Assembly (NCBI RefSeq): GCF_008831285.2
Contig: NC_045139.1
Span: 12,808,704-12,872,703, forward strand
Direction of reading: 5' to 3'
DNA: 64,000 bases
Origin: Nymphaea colorata
Lineage: Eukaryota > Streptophyta > Magnoliopsida > Nymphaeales > Nymphaeaceae
Part shown: positions 34,219-45,162 of the stretch, one piece after another
How positions within the stretch are numbered: the first letter of the stretch is position 1
Layout: the number at the start of each line of letters is the position of its first letter
Made by a program: the position numbers and the translations under genes
The notes under the pieces: model-generated
What the model was told of the DNA's origin: nothing
What the model saw: the letters and a program-made list of their open reading frames with translations, nothing else
Databases searched by the model: none

Positions 34219-34520
34219 AGTGGGAGATGTTGGATAGTGGCCATTGAGCCCTATCCGGATATTTAGTAACTGCAAAGCAGTTACTAGATTTTAATATAAA
34301 ACTGTTCCTAAAAAATCTACTAGAAAATCTCCCAAGGAACCGCAGATAGGGTTTGGGAAAAACCTAAGGGGCTGGACAATATATACCTAGCAAGCTCTCT
34401 TGAATATGATTAGCCGTGAGCAGCCCCTTGGAAGAAAACCCCTAAAACTGAGTACTCCTTCCTTCTCTTCTTCTGGCTCTTGTTTTCCTGTTCTTACATA
34501 GGGGACGCTCGCTCGAGATC
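34219..34520 (+). repeat. copia-3 polypurine tract and truncated 3' LTR
   Basis: AAGTGGGAGA precedes the LTR start at 34228. This LTR copy runs 293 bases and stops at ctcgagatc, about 45 bases before the position where the 5' LTR ends. It keeps the complete palindrome AGTAACTGC-AAA-GCAGTTACT (34265-34285). Confidence 0.93.
34265..34285. promoter_or_regulatory. Palindromic TAACTG pair in copia-3 U3
   Basis: Perfect 9-bp arms AGTAACTGC and GCAGTTACT around AAA. Each arm contains the TAACTG core of plant MYB sites. The inverted LTR copy keeps it with one change (34777-34797); the diverged solo LTR has a longer version (18123-18157); the 5' LTR has lost it. MYB binding is inferred from the core motif only. 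Confidence 0.55.
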
Positions 34521-34834
34521 TGCCTTTTGTGGATGCAGCAAGATCTCCAGCGAGCGTCCCCTGTGTAAGAACAGGAAAACAAGAGCCAAAAGAAGAAAAG
34601 GAAGGAGTACTCAGTTTTAGGGGTTTTCTTCCAAGAGGCTGCTCACGGCTAATCATATTCAAGAGAGCTTGCTAGGTATATATTGTCCAGCTCCTTAGGT
34701 TTTCCCCAAACCCTAGCTGCGGTTCCTTGGGAGATTTTCTAGGAGATTTTTTAGGAACAGTTTTAGATTAAAATCTAGTAACTGCTTTGCAGTTAATAGA
34801 TATCCGGATATGGCTCAATGACCACTATCCAACA
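34521..34834 (-). repeat. Inverted LTR copy fused to the copia-3 3' LTR
   Basis: Read on the minus strand it starts TGTTGGATAGTGG at 34834 and runs to CCACAAAAGGCA at 34521, 314 bases of the 325-bp LTR. It abuts the direct 3' LTR without spacer, giving a near-perfect palindrome of about 600 bases. It differs from both direct LTRs at several positions and resembles the 3' LTR more (it retains the TAACTG palindrome). Confidence 0.95.
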
Positions 34835-34837
34835 GGT

Positions 34838-34841
<4 letters not shown>

Positions 34842-34902
<61 letters not shown>
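34842..34902. repeat. (AT)n microsatellite right of copia-3
   Basis: An uninterrupted AT run following GGTACAAC, the mirror of the (TA)n-GTTGTACC left flank. Confidence 0.97.
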
Positions 34903-34904
<2 letters not shown>

Positions 34905-36126
34905 AGAGATGTTTATTTTTTATTATTAAAGAATATTGTTTAAGTAAAAAGACACCAACTTAATGTATGTTTCACACCGAATCGGTCTTGAAGATCATAT
35001 CTATATGGTTGGATTGCAAACAAATTATTTTAATAATTAACTTTAATGGGTCTGGTTTCTGTCTTTTGCCCAAGGAGTCTAGACACACACACAAGCAACT
35101 GCATAACTAGCTTTGACCGCCACGGTTTCTTGAAATATCAGCTTGTTGTATAAGCCTTGAGAAACAGTGTCTAGATTTGGAATAACTGGATATGTTCCAC
35201 CAAAACAGAACAGAACAGCAAGACAGAAAGCTGCCAAGATTTGGAATAACAACTGGATATGTTCAGGAGAACACAACATCAACTGTCACAAGTCTGGACT
35301 TGGCAAGCATTCAGCTAGCCACTCAACATTTTATGGCCATCCAACCACTAGCGGGTTGTTGTGGTTCTTACCAACAGTTTTAACTGTCGCTAAAAACATG
35401 CTTTGCTGTGAAATCAGATATTGACTTAACCTCACTGTGAAATCAGATATTGACTTAACCTCACTAGACCCTATCCAACTGAACTTAGGTTTAGCATCAA
35501 CGAATTTCCCTTTTTTTTTTCTAAATTTTATATGCATTAGAACACATTAGAGAAATATGGCTTTGATGGGAGCTTAGGGTAATCAGATCCTAATCTTGCA
35601 GATTTGAACAACTAATCTAGGATCTACTAAAACCAATTCTAAATATAACTGAAACTCAACTTAAATGAACAGAAAAGACTAAGGTGCATATAGGTCGTTT
35701 GGCTTTCCTCTTCCTCCTCACCCACCCACAAGAAATAAAGGCTCTGATTTTCTTTTTCCAATAAGGTAGGAGCTTATTCCTCATATGTGAAGACCATAAA
35801 ATTTTTTATCCCGCCCCCCATTCTTCCCTGCAAAACTTTTTTCGTTTGGGTTGGGCCTGTCATAACTGAACCCAAATCCAAACCTCAACATCTACCTTTC
35901 TATAATGTGACCACATTTCTTTGAACATAATTTTAGTTTAGTCAAATGATCGCTAAGGTATATCTAATGTGAACGACAATATATTATTTTTCATGTACAA
36001 TATTCACTGTTTTCACAACTCATAAGAGGCATTCACTGGGATGTCATTTCACAGCATTCAATCACTTCCTTCTCATCTAAAGTATGAAGAACTCAGTAGT
36101 CAACAACACTCATTCACAGTGATGGT
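34903..36126. other. Non-coding stretch with two small tandem duplications
   Basis: No gene recognised. About 35170-35200 and 35229-35260 share agatttggaataac-tggatatgttc. A 30-base unit (tgtgaaatcagatattgact...) is duplicated at about 35404-35463. Confidence 0.55.
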
Positions 36127-37651
36127 ACTCATTGAAAATGTTTCATCCAAAGGAGAAGAGGAAATGAAAAACCTTTTGCGTGATTTCCCTTTTGGTGACA
36201 TTGTCGGCTCCTTTTTCCATTTCACGGCCTTTTCGTGAGGGTGAAGAAGTTGAAAGTTGAGGCCGGTGGTAAGTCTTGTCATCCCTTTTTGCTTTCATCT
36301 CAGCAAATGACTGTCCTGTCCTTCAATTACATACTGACCGTTTTACCCTTACTTTTCCTACAGGGTGTTTCTTTCCGACCTCTAGTCTGGGAAAATGAGG
36401 TTTTAACTTTCATCGGTGTGAAACCCAACAGTTTCGAACTTTCAGCTCGCAGCTCGATGCGATTCCTTTTTTTCTTCTACAAATAAAATCCGTGACTGAA
36501 CAATTAAATGTCAATGCTTTAGATTTAATACAATCCAAACGGGTTAAAGATTCAGCTAGCAATCATTAGTCAGTAGTCAATAGATTAGAAAACTAAACCG
36601 GCCAGATCTTGTTTAGCATTTGACCTTGATCTGATTCTCATCGATCGGATCTGATACACGAGAACTCGATTGATTTAAGAATTGGATCTGATATTCGGAC
36701 AATGACGAAATCAAAGTAGTTTTCGCAGTTGGTTTGGAGTTTGTGTTTGTGTCCTTCAGCCACTTGGGCATTGAATGGAAATGCTAATGAAAGGATTAAG
36801 ACAGACTGTTTGAATTGAAAATTGAAATGATTGTTGATTTTTTTTTCCCACCTGTCGATTTTATTTATCCACGCACATTTCAAGAGTCCTTTCGTTTCTG
36901 TAAACGTACATTTAATTACATATCTAGACGTCAGATCTTACTTCGGTTGAAAATTACTACATGGAGATGAATGACCACGGGCTTTATTTGTACCTCAGAG
37001 CTTCAACACAACAGATGAACTGTTCTCGCCGAAGAGAGCCAAACCAGAAAAGAGAAGAAGCGTTTATAGTTTCTACCACAGCAGTAAAGATCAATAAGAG
37101 TGTGAAATTGGATCAATATCAGATCCAATTCTTAAATCAATCGACTTCTCCTGTATCAGATCCGATCGATGAGAATCAGATCAAGGTCAAATGCTAAACA
37201 AGATCTGGCCCGTTTAGTTTTCTAATCTATTGACTACTGACTAGTGATTGCTAGCTGTATCTTTAACCCGTTTGGATTGTATTAAATCTAAAGCATTGAG
37301 ATTTAATTGTTCAGTCAGTGATTTTATTTGTAGAAAAAAAAAGGAATCGCATGGAGCTGCGAGCTGAAAGTTCGAAACTGTTGAGTTTCACACCGATGAA
37401 AGTTGAAACCTCATTTTCCCAGGAAACACTCGCGGAAACGGTCAGTATGTAATTGAAGGACAAGACAGTCATGTGCTGAGATGAAAGCGAAAAGGGATGA
37501 CAAGACTTTAACCACCGGCCTCAACTGCCAACTTCTTCTCCCTCACGGAAAGGCCGTGAAATGGAAAAAGGAGCCGACCATGTGCCCCAAAAGGGAAATC
37601 GCGCAAAAGGTTTTCCATTTCGTCTTCTCCATTGGATGAAACATTTTCAAT
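36127..37651. repeat. Long inverted repeat with 420-bp spacer
   Basis: Bases 36127-36697 pair in reverse complement with 37118-37651 (tgaaaatgtttcatcc at one outer end, ggatgaaacattttca at the other; tttaagaattggatctgata at the inner ends). The arms differ by several indels and substitutions. No flanking direct repeat could be found. The spacer (36698-37117) matches 60196-60312 in reverse complement over its last 120 bases. It may be a foldback element or a local inverted duplication; no transposase is present. Confidence 0.85.
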
Positions 37652-37758
37652 CAGTGTCTGTCTCTTTCACGAAATACATAGTCCCGCTTTGGTAGTGCCC
37701 ACGGTGCCTAGTGAAAATTTAGGATCCTAATTCCTGGCCATGACGAATTGGGAATGCT

Positions 37759-38455
37759 AATTTGATATTGTTGAACTGAAAATACTAATATGATATATGT
37801 GAGAATTTAGGATCCTAGCCTTTGCTGAAATTCTCTTTGGATGCTCTTATAAAATTAAAAAAAAAAAAACAAAAGTAGTAGATCTAACTTGGTTTTTCAC
37901 CACGAAGGCCACCATTGATCTCAAGGATTAATAGTGTGAGACTTGATATTTATAGTCTTTGTTTGTAATAATTTTCAGATGTTTCTCCTTATTTATTTTG
38001 CGACCGCCAATCAATGACCCTCCTTATTGATAGCAATGCTATTATTATTTTAATTTTTATTTACCACTACAGATATAATTTCTTCACAGGTTGCAGCATT
38101 ATCTTTATAAAAAATAATAACCTTCATTTGTTGGGAAGATTTTGTTTAATAATGTTAAATGTTATGCATAATGCTTTCCATTTCCATCCTCCCTCAAACT
38201 TAAGAGACAAAATTGGAAAGACCAACAGAAAGTTTAAATGATTTTTTTTGCAACACCAGGCCATTGACCCTTCTTGCTGATAATAATTCCATTATTATTT
38301 TTGTTCCATTATTATTTTTGCTTGTGTCTTTACTCCCACAGATATCGTTACCATGTAGGTCACAACATTATTTTCACAATAATAACATTCCTTTTGTTGT
38401 GAAAATCTTGTTTGATAATGTTAAATACTTTGCATAGTGTCTTCACACTACAACA
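37759..38455 (+). repeat. Two-module repeat, copy D1
   Basis: It starts tgatattgttgaactg and ends about cactacaaca. Two related modules follow a 5' part containing gagaatttaggatcctagcc: module 1 (about 38012-38264, attattattttaattt ... gttgggaagattttg) and module 2 (about 38264-38448, ttattattttt ... gttgtgaaaatcttg). A direct copy is at 40427-41117, and inverted, re-duplicated copies are at 57040-57870. No coding. Confidence 0.85.
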
Positions 38456-39721
38456 ATGTTGGCCTATTGCTACGGTCCATGGCCATAAGTAAGAGCATGG
38501 TAACCAGGATTTATGTAATTTATAAAAGTGGAGATTTTTTTATTGGATTTAAATTTATTTTTTGGGAGGTTTCTCATTTTTGGCTGTACATTTTACATTT
38601 TATACTAGGAGAAGTTTTCAATAATGGATTGCTGGGAGGTAGGGTCCCCACCTTTATTGCCAAAAAATGTTATTTACAAAGAGTGACCTCTAAAAGCAAA
38701 AAAGAGACAGTATGAGCAAAAAAAAAAAAAACATAGAATTAAGCCAACAGAAACCTTTCTGCCCATCTGCTAGTAGGCTAATAAACATGCGATATTTACC
38801 CGCCATTGTCGCGTCGGTCTTACTGACCATAAAGCAAGAGCTGCTGACCTACATCCACTGAAGGGAGGTGATCGCCCACATTAGTTATTTCAAAACACTT
38901 CCTGAATCAGACCCATTTAGCAAGAATAGTTCTGTGCCTTTAATCATGGTCTGTAATCTACGTTTCCAGTGTTGTTATAGGATATGATCGTGAGTCTTCT
39001 TGAACTGTTCGTCATCGTGAGAAGGAGGGTTTACAGAGTGGATCTTAAAGCAGCTTCAATGCGGGAAGAGTGGCTGCTAGGCAAGCAGTATCGGTGCGGG
39101 GAAGAGGTAAGTAATTCCTCTCTAGGTGTTCCTCATCTTCCAACTTGTCTCATTGCTTTTCTTGTACGACTGGTCTAGGATTTCCTTTTCTTCTCAGATA
39201 GTTTCTTATCCATTGTCTTCTTTCCTCTCTTTTACCTGCATCTGTGTTGTCCCGTCATTAGTATCTATAGTTCCATCCCTCTCTCCCTCCCTCTTTTTAA
39301 GAAAGTGAAAGAGGAAAAACAATTGAAAGCAATAGGCAGCATTTCCAGCATATCTTCATTCCTCTTTTCCCTCACTATGTTAATATTGTCTCGCACTACC
39401 ATTTGCTCCTTTCCCTTTTCCTAGACAAAGACTTGCTACTCAATCTCATCATGACTTGATGTATGCAGCTTCCTCTTCTTGTCCACAAAGACGTGCTGCT
39501 TTATCGTTGTTAATGTTCCTCCTCCATTAAAATTGTGCATGCTTTTGCATAATTATCCGACCAATCCTTCTTTTTCTATTTTGTTATTGATGTTGAATAA
39601 TGAATAGTTCTTATTTATTTTTTCCCTGAAGTTAATATAAAATATCCTTTCCACAAGTGATTATTGCCTTTCCAATTGTTGATTCCGGTTGTTTTCCAAA
39701 TTTCTTTCAGATATGTGGACT
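38456..39721. other. Non-coding stretch with an exon-like block
   Basis: Only 38981-39106 on the plus strand looks exon-like: acceptor ttgttatag, 126 bases open in one frame (42 codons, including VRRRVYRVDLKAASMREEW), donor gaagag|gtaagt with perfect consensus. I do not recognise the product, and no neighbouring exon is evident. The rest is T-rich. Confidence 0.4.
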
Positions 39722-40060
39722 AAAAACATGCTAATACTTAGTTGAATGAACTTTTTTTTTTGTTTTTAGAAAGCATGTTGCATTTTTTTTGTCATAATAA
39801 GTTACAAAACTAACAATGTAGGATTCATCGAAACAATTTCTATAATTAACCTTGTTGCTGCTTTCATTGTTGATTTCTTCATGATTTTTTTTTTGTTCTC
39901 CTGATATATGACTGCTTAGCCAAGGTAAGGGAAAGAGTTTTATGAGTAGAATTTACACCATTATGATTTTTGTTAGTGTTAAGGAGAATGCTTCCTTCTA
40001 TTCTTTTCCTGCTTTTTGCTGGTCTTTAAAATTTTTTTAGCATCCTTTTATTTATGTACA
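39722..40060 (+). repeat. B-A repeat pair and duplicated block
   Basis: 39722-39850 contains segments B and A found in the order A-B at 16815-16955. 39860-40060 (gctgctttcattgttgattt ... ctgctttttgctggtc) pairs in reverse complement with about 56740-57005. Confidence 0.7.
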
Positions 40061-40426
40061 TGCATTGTTGGGTTATTAAGACTCATCTGGGACATTCTTT
40101 GTTCGCTTTTCCCAAGGTTGGGTGATGTTGTCCTGTTGGAATTCATATGTTTCTATTTGTCTCTCTCTCTTTATATATTTACATGTCTATTTCTTTCCTT
40201 AGTTATTTCACTTAGAAGAATGAGATTCCTTGATTTGAGTATGTTATACCATTGCCTTTCACGAACTTTATATGCAAAGCTATTTCAATTGGTAGCCCTT
40301 TGGAAAACATTTTCCAGTTGGACATATGTTCGACTAAAACCAAATTGAGACATTTTTTTTCCCAATCCACAACCTGTTTGGTGTATGATTGTGTGGCATT
40401 TCTTTTTTCTGTTTTTCGTATAATAT
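40061..40426. other. Non-coding spacer before D2
   Basis: T-rich sequence without recognised motifs. Confidence 0.5.
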
Positions 40427-41117
40427 GATATTGTTGAACTGGGAATACTAATATGATATACGTGAGAATTTAGGATCCTAGCCTTTGCTGAAATTCTCTT
40501 TGGATGCTCTTATAAAATAAGAAATTAACAAAAGTAAAGATCTAACCTAGTTTTTCACCCACCATTGGTCTCAAGGATCAATAGTGTGAGACCTGATATT
40601 TATAGTCTCTTTTTATAATAATTTTCAGATGTTTCTCCTCATTTAGTTTGCGACCCCATATCAATGACCCTCCTTCTTGATAGCAATGCTATTATTATTT
40701 TAATTATTTTTTTACCACTACAAATATAATTTCTACATAGGTTGCAACATTATCTTTATAAACAATAATACCTTCATTTGTTGGGAAGATTTTGTTTTAT
40801 AAACAATAATAACCTTCATTTGTTGGGAAGATTTTGTTTGATAATGTTAGATTTTATACATAAGGCTTTCCATTTCCATCCTCCCTCAAACTTAAGAGAT
40901 AAAATTGGAAAGACCAACAGAAATTTCAAACGTTTTTTTTGTAATACCAGGCCGATGATCCTCCTTGTTGACAATAATGTCATTATTATTTTTGTTTATG
41001 TCGTTACCTCCGTAGATATCGTTACCACGTAGGTCATGACATTATTTTCAACAATAATGACATTCCTTTTGTTGTGAAAATTTTGTTTGATAATGTCAAA
41101 TACTTTGAATAGTGTCT
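40427..41117 (+). repeat. Two-module repeat, copy D2
   Basis: A direct copy of 37759-38455 (tgatattgttgaactgggaa ... tcattataaca). It has an extra 43-bp internal tandem duplication: the unit ttataaacaataata...gttgggaagattttgt occurs at about 40755 and 40798. D1 and D2 are about 2.67 kb apart in the same orientation. Confidence 0.85.
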
Positions 41118-41394
41118 TATCATTATAACAATGTTGCCTATCACCACAGTCACATATAAGCATCGGGCCAGCTTGATCGGTCCAATGAACCCGTTTCGAT
41201 CTGATTAATTTTTTATATTAATTTTATTTAATAATAATATATTTTATTATTAAAACTATATTTCTTATTTATTTTATAATTTAAAAATATTTTTTATTTT
41301 AATGGAGCCGAGTCAAGTTAAACCCAAACTGAGTTTCCCATGTCTAATTGAGCAACTCGAGTATTGGGCTGGGCAGCCTAACCATGATTTATGA
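41118..41394. other. AT-rich segment with GGCC-type ends
   Basis: A core made of A and T only (about 41205-41300) is bounded by catcgggccagcttgatcgg and by gtattgggctgggcagcc. The arrangement recalls the hAT MITE at 21244-21603, but I could not find matching terminal repeats or a target duplication. Confidence 0.4.
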
Positions 41395-41581
41395 AAGTGG
41401 TGGATTCGATAAATGACTATATATATGAAGAGGAAAGGGGACGCAAGATCACGAAATAAACCATGGAATAGAATAGCAATGAGAGCGGACATTGGACATT
41501 GGAACATATTTTCATCTGATGGTGGGAAGAAATAACAAGGGGATAAAAAGAAAACATGAAAGTCAATGAGTATAACTCTGT

Positions 41582-41756
41582 AAAGGGGCGGAGGGAGGGG
41601 GGGCCGCCTAGGCCATGGCCCCACCCTGGCAAAATGAAAAAAAAAAATTATATTGAAAAAAAAAATTATTTTTTAATCACTCTATGTATTTTTAGATTTA
41701 AATTTAGTTTGGCCCTACCCATATCCAGAGGTTGGATTGCCCTGGCTCCGCCATTA
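41582..41756. mobile_element. hAT-like MITE, about 175 bp
   Basis: It begins AAAGGGGCGGAGGGAGG; the other end reads TAATGGCGGAGCCAGGG in reverse complement, the GGCGGAG-type terminus seen in plant hAT MITEs. Flanks AACTCTGT (41574-41581) and GTCTCTGT (41757-41764) agree in 6 of 8 positions. The left duplication arm near 16592 has AACTCGGT once (reverse complement) without the element, which gives an independent empty site. Confidence 0.7.
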
Positions 41757-42249
41757 GTCTCTGTTGGACATAGAACAATATTGAGGCAGTCACTGTTATG
41801 GACGGCTATTTGCAGAAATTCATATACATATAAAGAATTACGTGAAACGTTTGTTTTCTGCTGTGATAGTTGTTTAATCTCCTTTTTATTCTAGCATATC
41901 TGCTGTGATAACTAATGCGATGCCGTAAGATGTTTTTCGACAAGTGCGGTGGGTTTTTGAGTCTCTATTTATGGGAAAGAGCCAGAAGCAAAGACGAGCC
42001 AAAAAAAAAAAAAGAATAAAAAAAAGAGCGACCATCTGGACAGGCTCATGCTACTGTCTGTGCGGTGCCATTCAGCCGGTCGCCTGAGCCGGTGATCTTA
42101 GTAAAAGAGGAAGAAAGTAAATCAAAGGGGATAGGGAGTAGTCCGTGCTTCCGGCGACAGATAGCAGAGCTTATTCTGCCCGACAACAAAAAAAAAAAGA
42201 AGAAAAAAATGTAAAAGAATTACTCGACGGCTTGGAAAACCACCGCTGC

Positions 42250-42785
42250 CAGTTTTCCTAGCTCGACCGGAGAATCCACCGTCGCTCCTTCAAGTTGTCT
42301 GCTGCTTGAGCGACTAAACACCACTGTTGTTTGTTCCACCGGGTGTGGTTGGTGAACCCGTCCATGTTTTTCCCTTCTAATGCAACCGAAGAATCCGCCG
42401 CTGCCTTTTCTCTCATGGACTCACAACAACCTTTGGTTGCTTCTGACAGTTTCGCTGGACCTTCTGGCCGGCTCTCTGCGCCGCGAAGCCCTCTGTAACT
42501 GTTACCTTTCAGGTGGACCCACAACTACTCGACTGCTGCTCCCTCCGCTACTCTGTATCCGTTCGCGGGCCGCAGCTCCGATCGTCTTCCCGCAGCAACC
42601 CAAATCCTAGCAGAGAGGGTTCGAGAGAAGGGAGAGAGAAAAGACCGTCAAAGATGAGAAAAGAGTGGAAGATGCACATTGTGAGCCCTCCCCTGGGATC
42701 TCCTTGCCATCTCTGTGAATTTAACCCCTCCCTGGAAAACCAGAGAAGAGGAGGGGTGTTGTTCGTTAGTTTGTTACCAATCTCT
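42250..42785 (-). other. GC-rich leader-like block, right copy
   Basis: Reverse complement partner of 15544-16130. On the minus strand an open frame of 88 codons (42524-42258, with NTRWNKQQWCLVAQAADNLK near its end) exists here but is broken in the left copy, so it is probably not a conserved protein. No known domain seen. Confidence 0.5.
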
Positions 42786-43789
42786 TGCTGCTTTTGGGAA
42801 CTAGGACATTAGATTTTCTTATGGTAATTTGTCGACGCCCACCGGAAACCGGTTGCCGAGAACAACCACTGCAGAAAGGAAACCATAGCAGAGAAAAGAC
42901 ATGAGAGGAGAGAGAAAACGATGAATAAGAAAAATAAGAAAAGAATCGAGAAAAGAGGTACTTATCGCAGAACTTTAAAACTTATATTAACATGAACATG
43001 GTTAAAGTTTTATAAGTTTTAACTCATGACACTTAAAGAAAATTGCTAAAAGTGGTTGGAAAATGGCAGACCTTACGCGAAAATATCCCAATTGGATGTA
43101 CTTTTAATCATATTGACTTTTTCATATGTCCATACATTTATTGTTTGATACAAATTAAAAGAAAAAAGTCTGACATATCTGAACCCGACTTCATGAACCA
43201 GATTTAATTTTTAAATTAACATCTGGATCTGAAACTGGCTTTTGAACCAAATCCAAACCACATTAAGACACGTAAAGAACTGTGTTTAAAATGTATTAAC
43301 ATTTCATGTCGAATATTTATTTAAAACTAATCCAATCCAACTCCAAACCTGCATCTGATTTAGACATTTCTTTGGATCAAAATCTGAATCCTGTTGATGT
43401 CTTTTTTAAATTTGAATCCAATCTGATTTTTTAATCAGGTGTTAAAATTTTCTCCATATCTGATTTTTTTTTTTTTGGAAGTAGTTTGCTCATCCAAATC
43501 ATATTTATTGATAGGGAGGAGAGGAGGAGGGTTCACCGGTTGAGAGGGGAACATGGAGAGAGAGAGAGGGGGTTCTCACTATGTATATTTAGTCACACAA
43601 AATACATTTTTTTTCGAAAAAAGCTAAAAAAATTGTGATAAAATTAATGGCCATTTAAAACTTTTAGAAAAGCATTTTCTTGAAAAAAATATTAAAAACG
43701 AAAAAAACACGTTTTTCATTTTCTTCAATTTTTTTATTGTCAAACAGTTTTTTTTTTCGTTTTCTATTTTTTATTTGTTGGAAATCTAC

Positions 43790-43940
43790 TTATCTTTTCA
43801 TGTTTGATCTTTTTACTTATTTTATTTTTCTTCCATTTTTAGTTTTTAAAAATTTTAAAAAATTTACCATATTTTCCCCATTTTTTCAGGCTCACTGTAT
43901 TACACTCATTTTTAAAACTCTAAAACATTATTTGTGACTA

Positions 43941-43945
<5 letters not shown>
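43790..43945 (+). repeat. Dispersed AT-rich repeat, copy 1
   Basis: Similar in the same orientation to 55550-55715: tttattttatttttct ... ttttcaggct/tttcaagttt ... taaaacattatttgtgact. It ends at the start of a (TA)n tract here, but not at 55715. Confidence 0.65.

Positions 43946-44017
<72 letters not shown>
43943..44017. repeat. (AT)n microsatellite
   Basis: An uninterrupted run of about 75 bases. Confidence 0.98.
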
Positions 44018-44019
<2 letters not shown>

Positions 44020-45060
44020 CACAGCCAGTTTGTAGGCATGCTAGGTATTGTCAAGAACTGCAACCATAAATTAACAGTTTGAAATGGGACTATGGAATTT
44101 AGTTGCACAAATACAATCCAACCTGTATGAAGAAATCCCCAAAAATAGAAAAAAAAAAAAATTCTCCTCAGAAGTCATAAAATGTGTTCCTCATAAGATC
44201 TGAAGATGACCTTAAAGACAAGAAATGCCCGTAATATGGAAGCATCCTGCATTTAGAATTTTATAATCTCTGAAAGTACATCAACAAATTAGTTGCGTGA
44301 CAAGGTGAAACACATTTGTTAATGAATCCAACTAACTAATTTGAAACTTTTTAATCTTCAGAACTGAACCCTTCCCATGGAGAACGAGCATGCTTGTCCA
44401 CATGCATTCAAAAAGATTCTCTGGCAACCAACATGCGTTGTAGTTTATGTAACAATGGACTAACAATAATCGGTACCATTTTTTTAAATTTATGATAGTG
44501 ATGGCACTCATGGTTCTCCTAAAGAATTTGAATATAGATTTTATTTTGCAAGGAGTCTAGTGCTTTCAACGATGATAACGAGTAATATATGAAAAATTAT
44601 GTGATGAATTTACTTCAAAGAGAATTGGACGGGAGGGGAAGAGATGGAAAAAATTTACGCATTATGCTTAATTTCCACCGTATATTTGCACCTTCGAATT
44701 AAGCGAGGGGCATTCTTTTTAGACCTACGCAGATTTGTTAATATAAGCATGGCTTAATTGAACCCTGCAAGGAATTTAGGATCTAAATGGGTCGGACTTG
44801 GTACTCTATTCATAAATTGGATGTCATTTTTACTGCCCCTATAAATATCAGATTCAATGAGAACGTAATCAATGCAGACATCTTTTATATGTACATCTAT
44901 CTATCCCATACTACTCTTCTTTCTTACGAATTCAAAGAGGTTCCGATAAACCTACAATTAATATTTGTTTGATTTGACGAATGAGACCCAGAACCATTAT
45001 TATTACAATGCAGAAAATTCCTTTTCTTTCTTGTAGAAAGAAGATTTGGGACAGAGTAAT

Positions 45061-45075
45061 ATGTGTGTGTATATA

Positions 45076-45162
<87 letters not shown>
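45061..45162. repeat. (TG)n-(TA)n-(AC)n compound microsatellite
   Basis: TGTGTGTG, then about 75 bases of TA, then ACACACACAC: as a whole a palindromic, self-complementary tract. Confidence 0.97.

Larger units (their letters stand above)
28113..34834 (+). mobile_element. Ty1/copia retrotransposon copia-3 with inverted LTR at its 3' end
   Basis: Order: 5' LTR (28113-28437), tRNA-iMet primer site (28439-28450), a 1.5-kb leader, gag-pol in one frame (29977-34062), polypurine tract, 3' LTR (34228-34520, cut short) and, joined without spacer, an LTR copy in the opposite direction (34521-34834). The flanks are also mirrored: (TA)n-GTTGTACC on the left and GGTACAAC-(AT)n on the right. This is the best preserved element of the window, but it has six in-frame stops and is not active as it stands. 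It is related to the solo LTR at 17571-18191. Confidence 0.95.

Noticed and set aside
34228-34834. Independent solo LTR inserted next to copia-3
   Set aside because: The inverted LTR starts inside LTR sequence (11 bases missing at its inner end), abuts a truncated 3' LTR and has no direct target duplication of its own, so a fold-back origin is favoured.
37759-41117. D1 and D2 as the two LTRs of one element
   Set aside because: D1 and D2 are direct repeats of similar length and could be read as TG...CA, but there is no primer binding site after D1, no polypurine tract before D2 and no target duplication. The inverted copy at 57040-57870 does not keep the same ends.
42258-42524. Host gene encoded by the GC-rich block
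   Set aside because: The 88-codon frame is broken in the mirrored copy at 15790-16060 and has no recognisable domain.
43680-43937. Open frame rich in Phe and Lys
   Set aside because: Translation of T- and A-rich low-complexity sequence.
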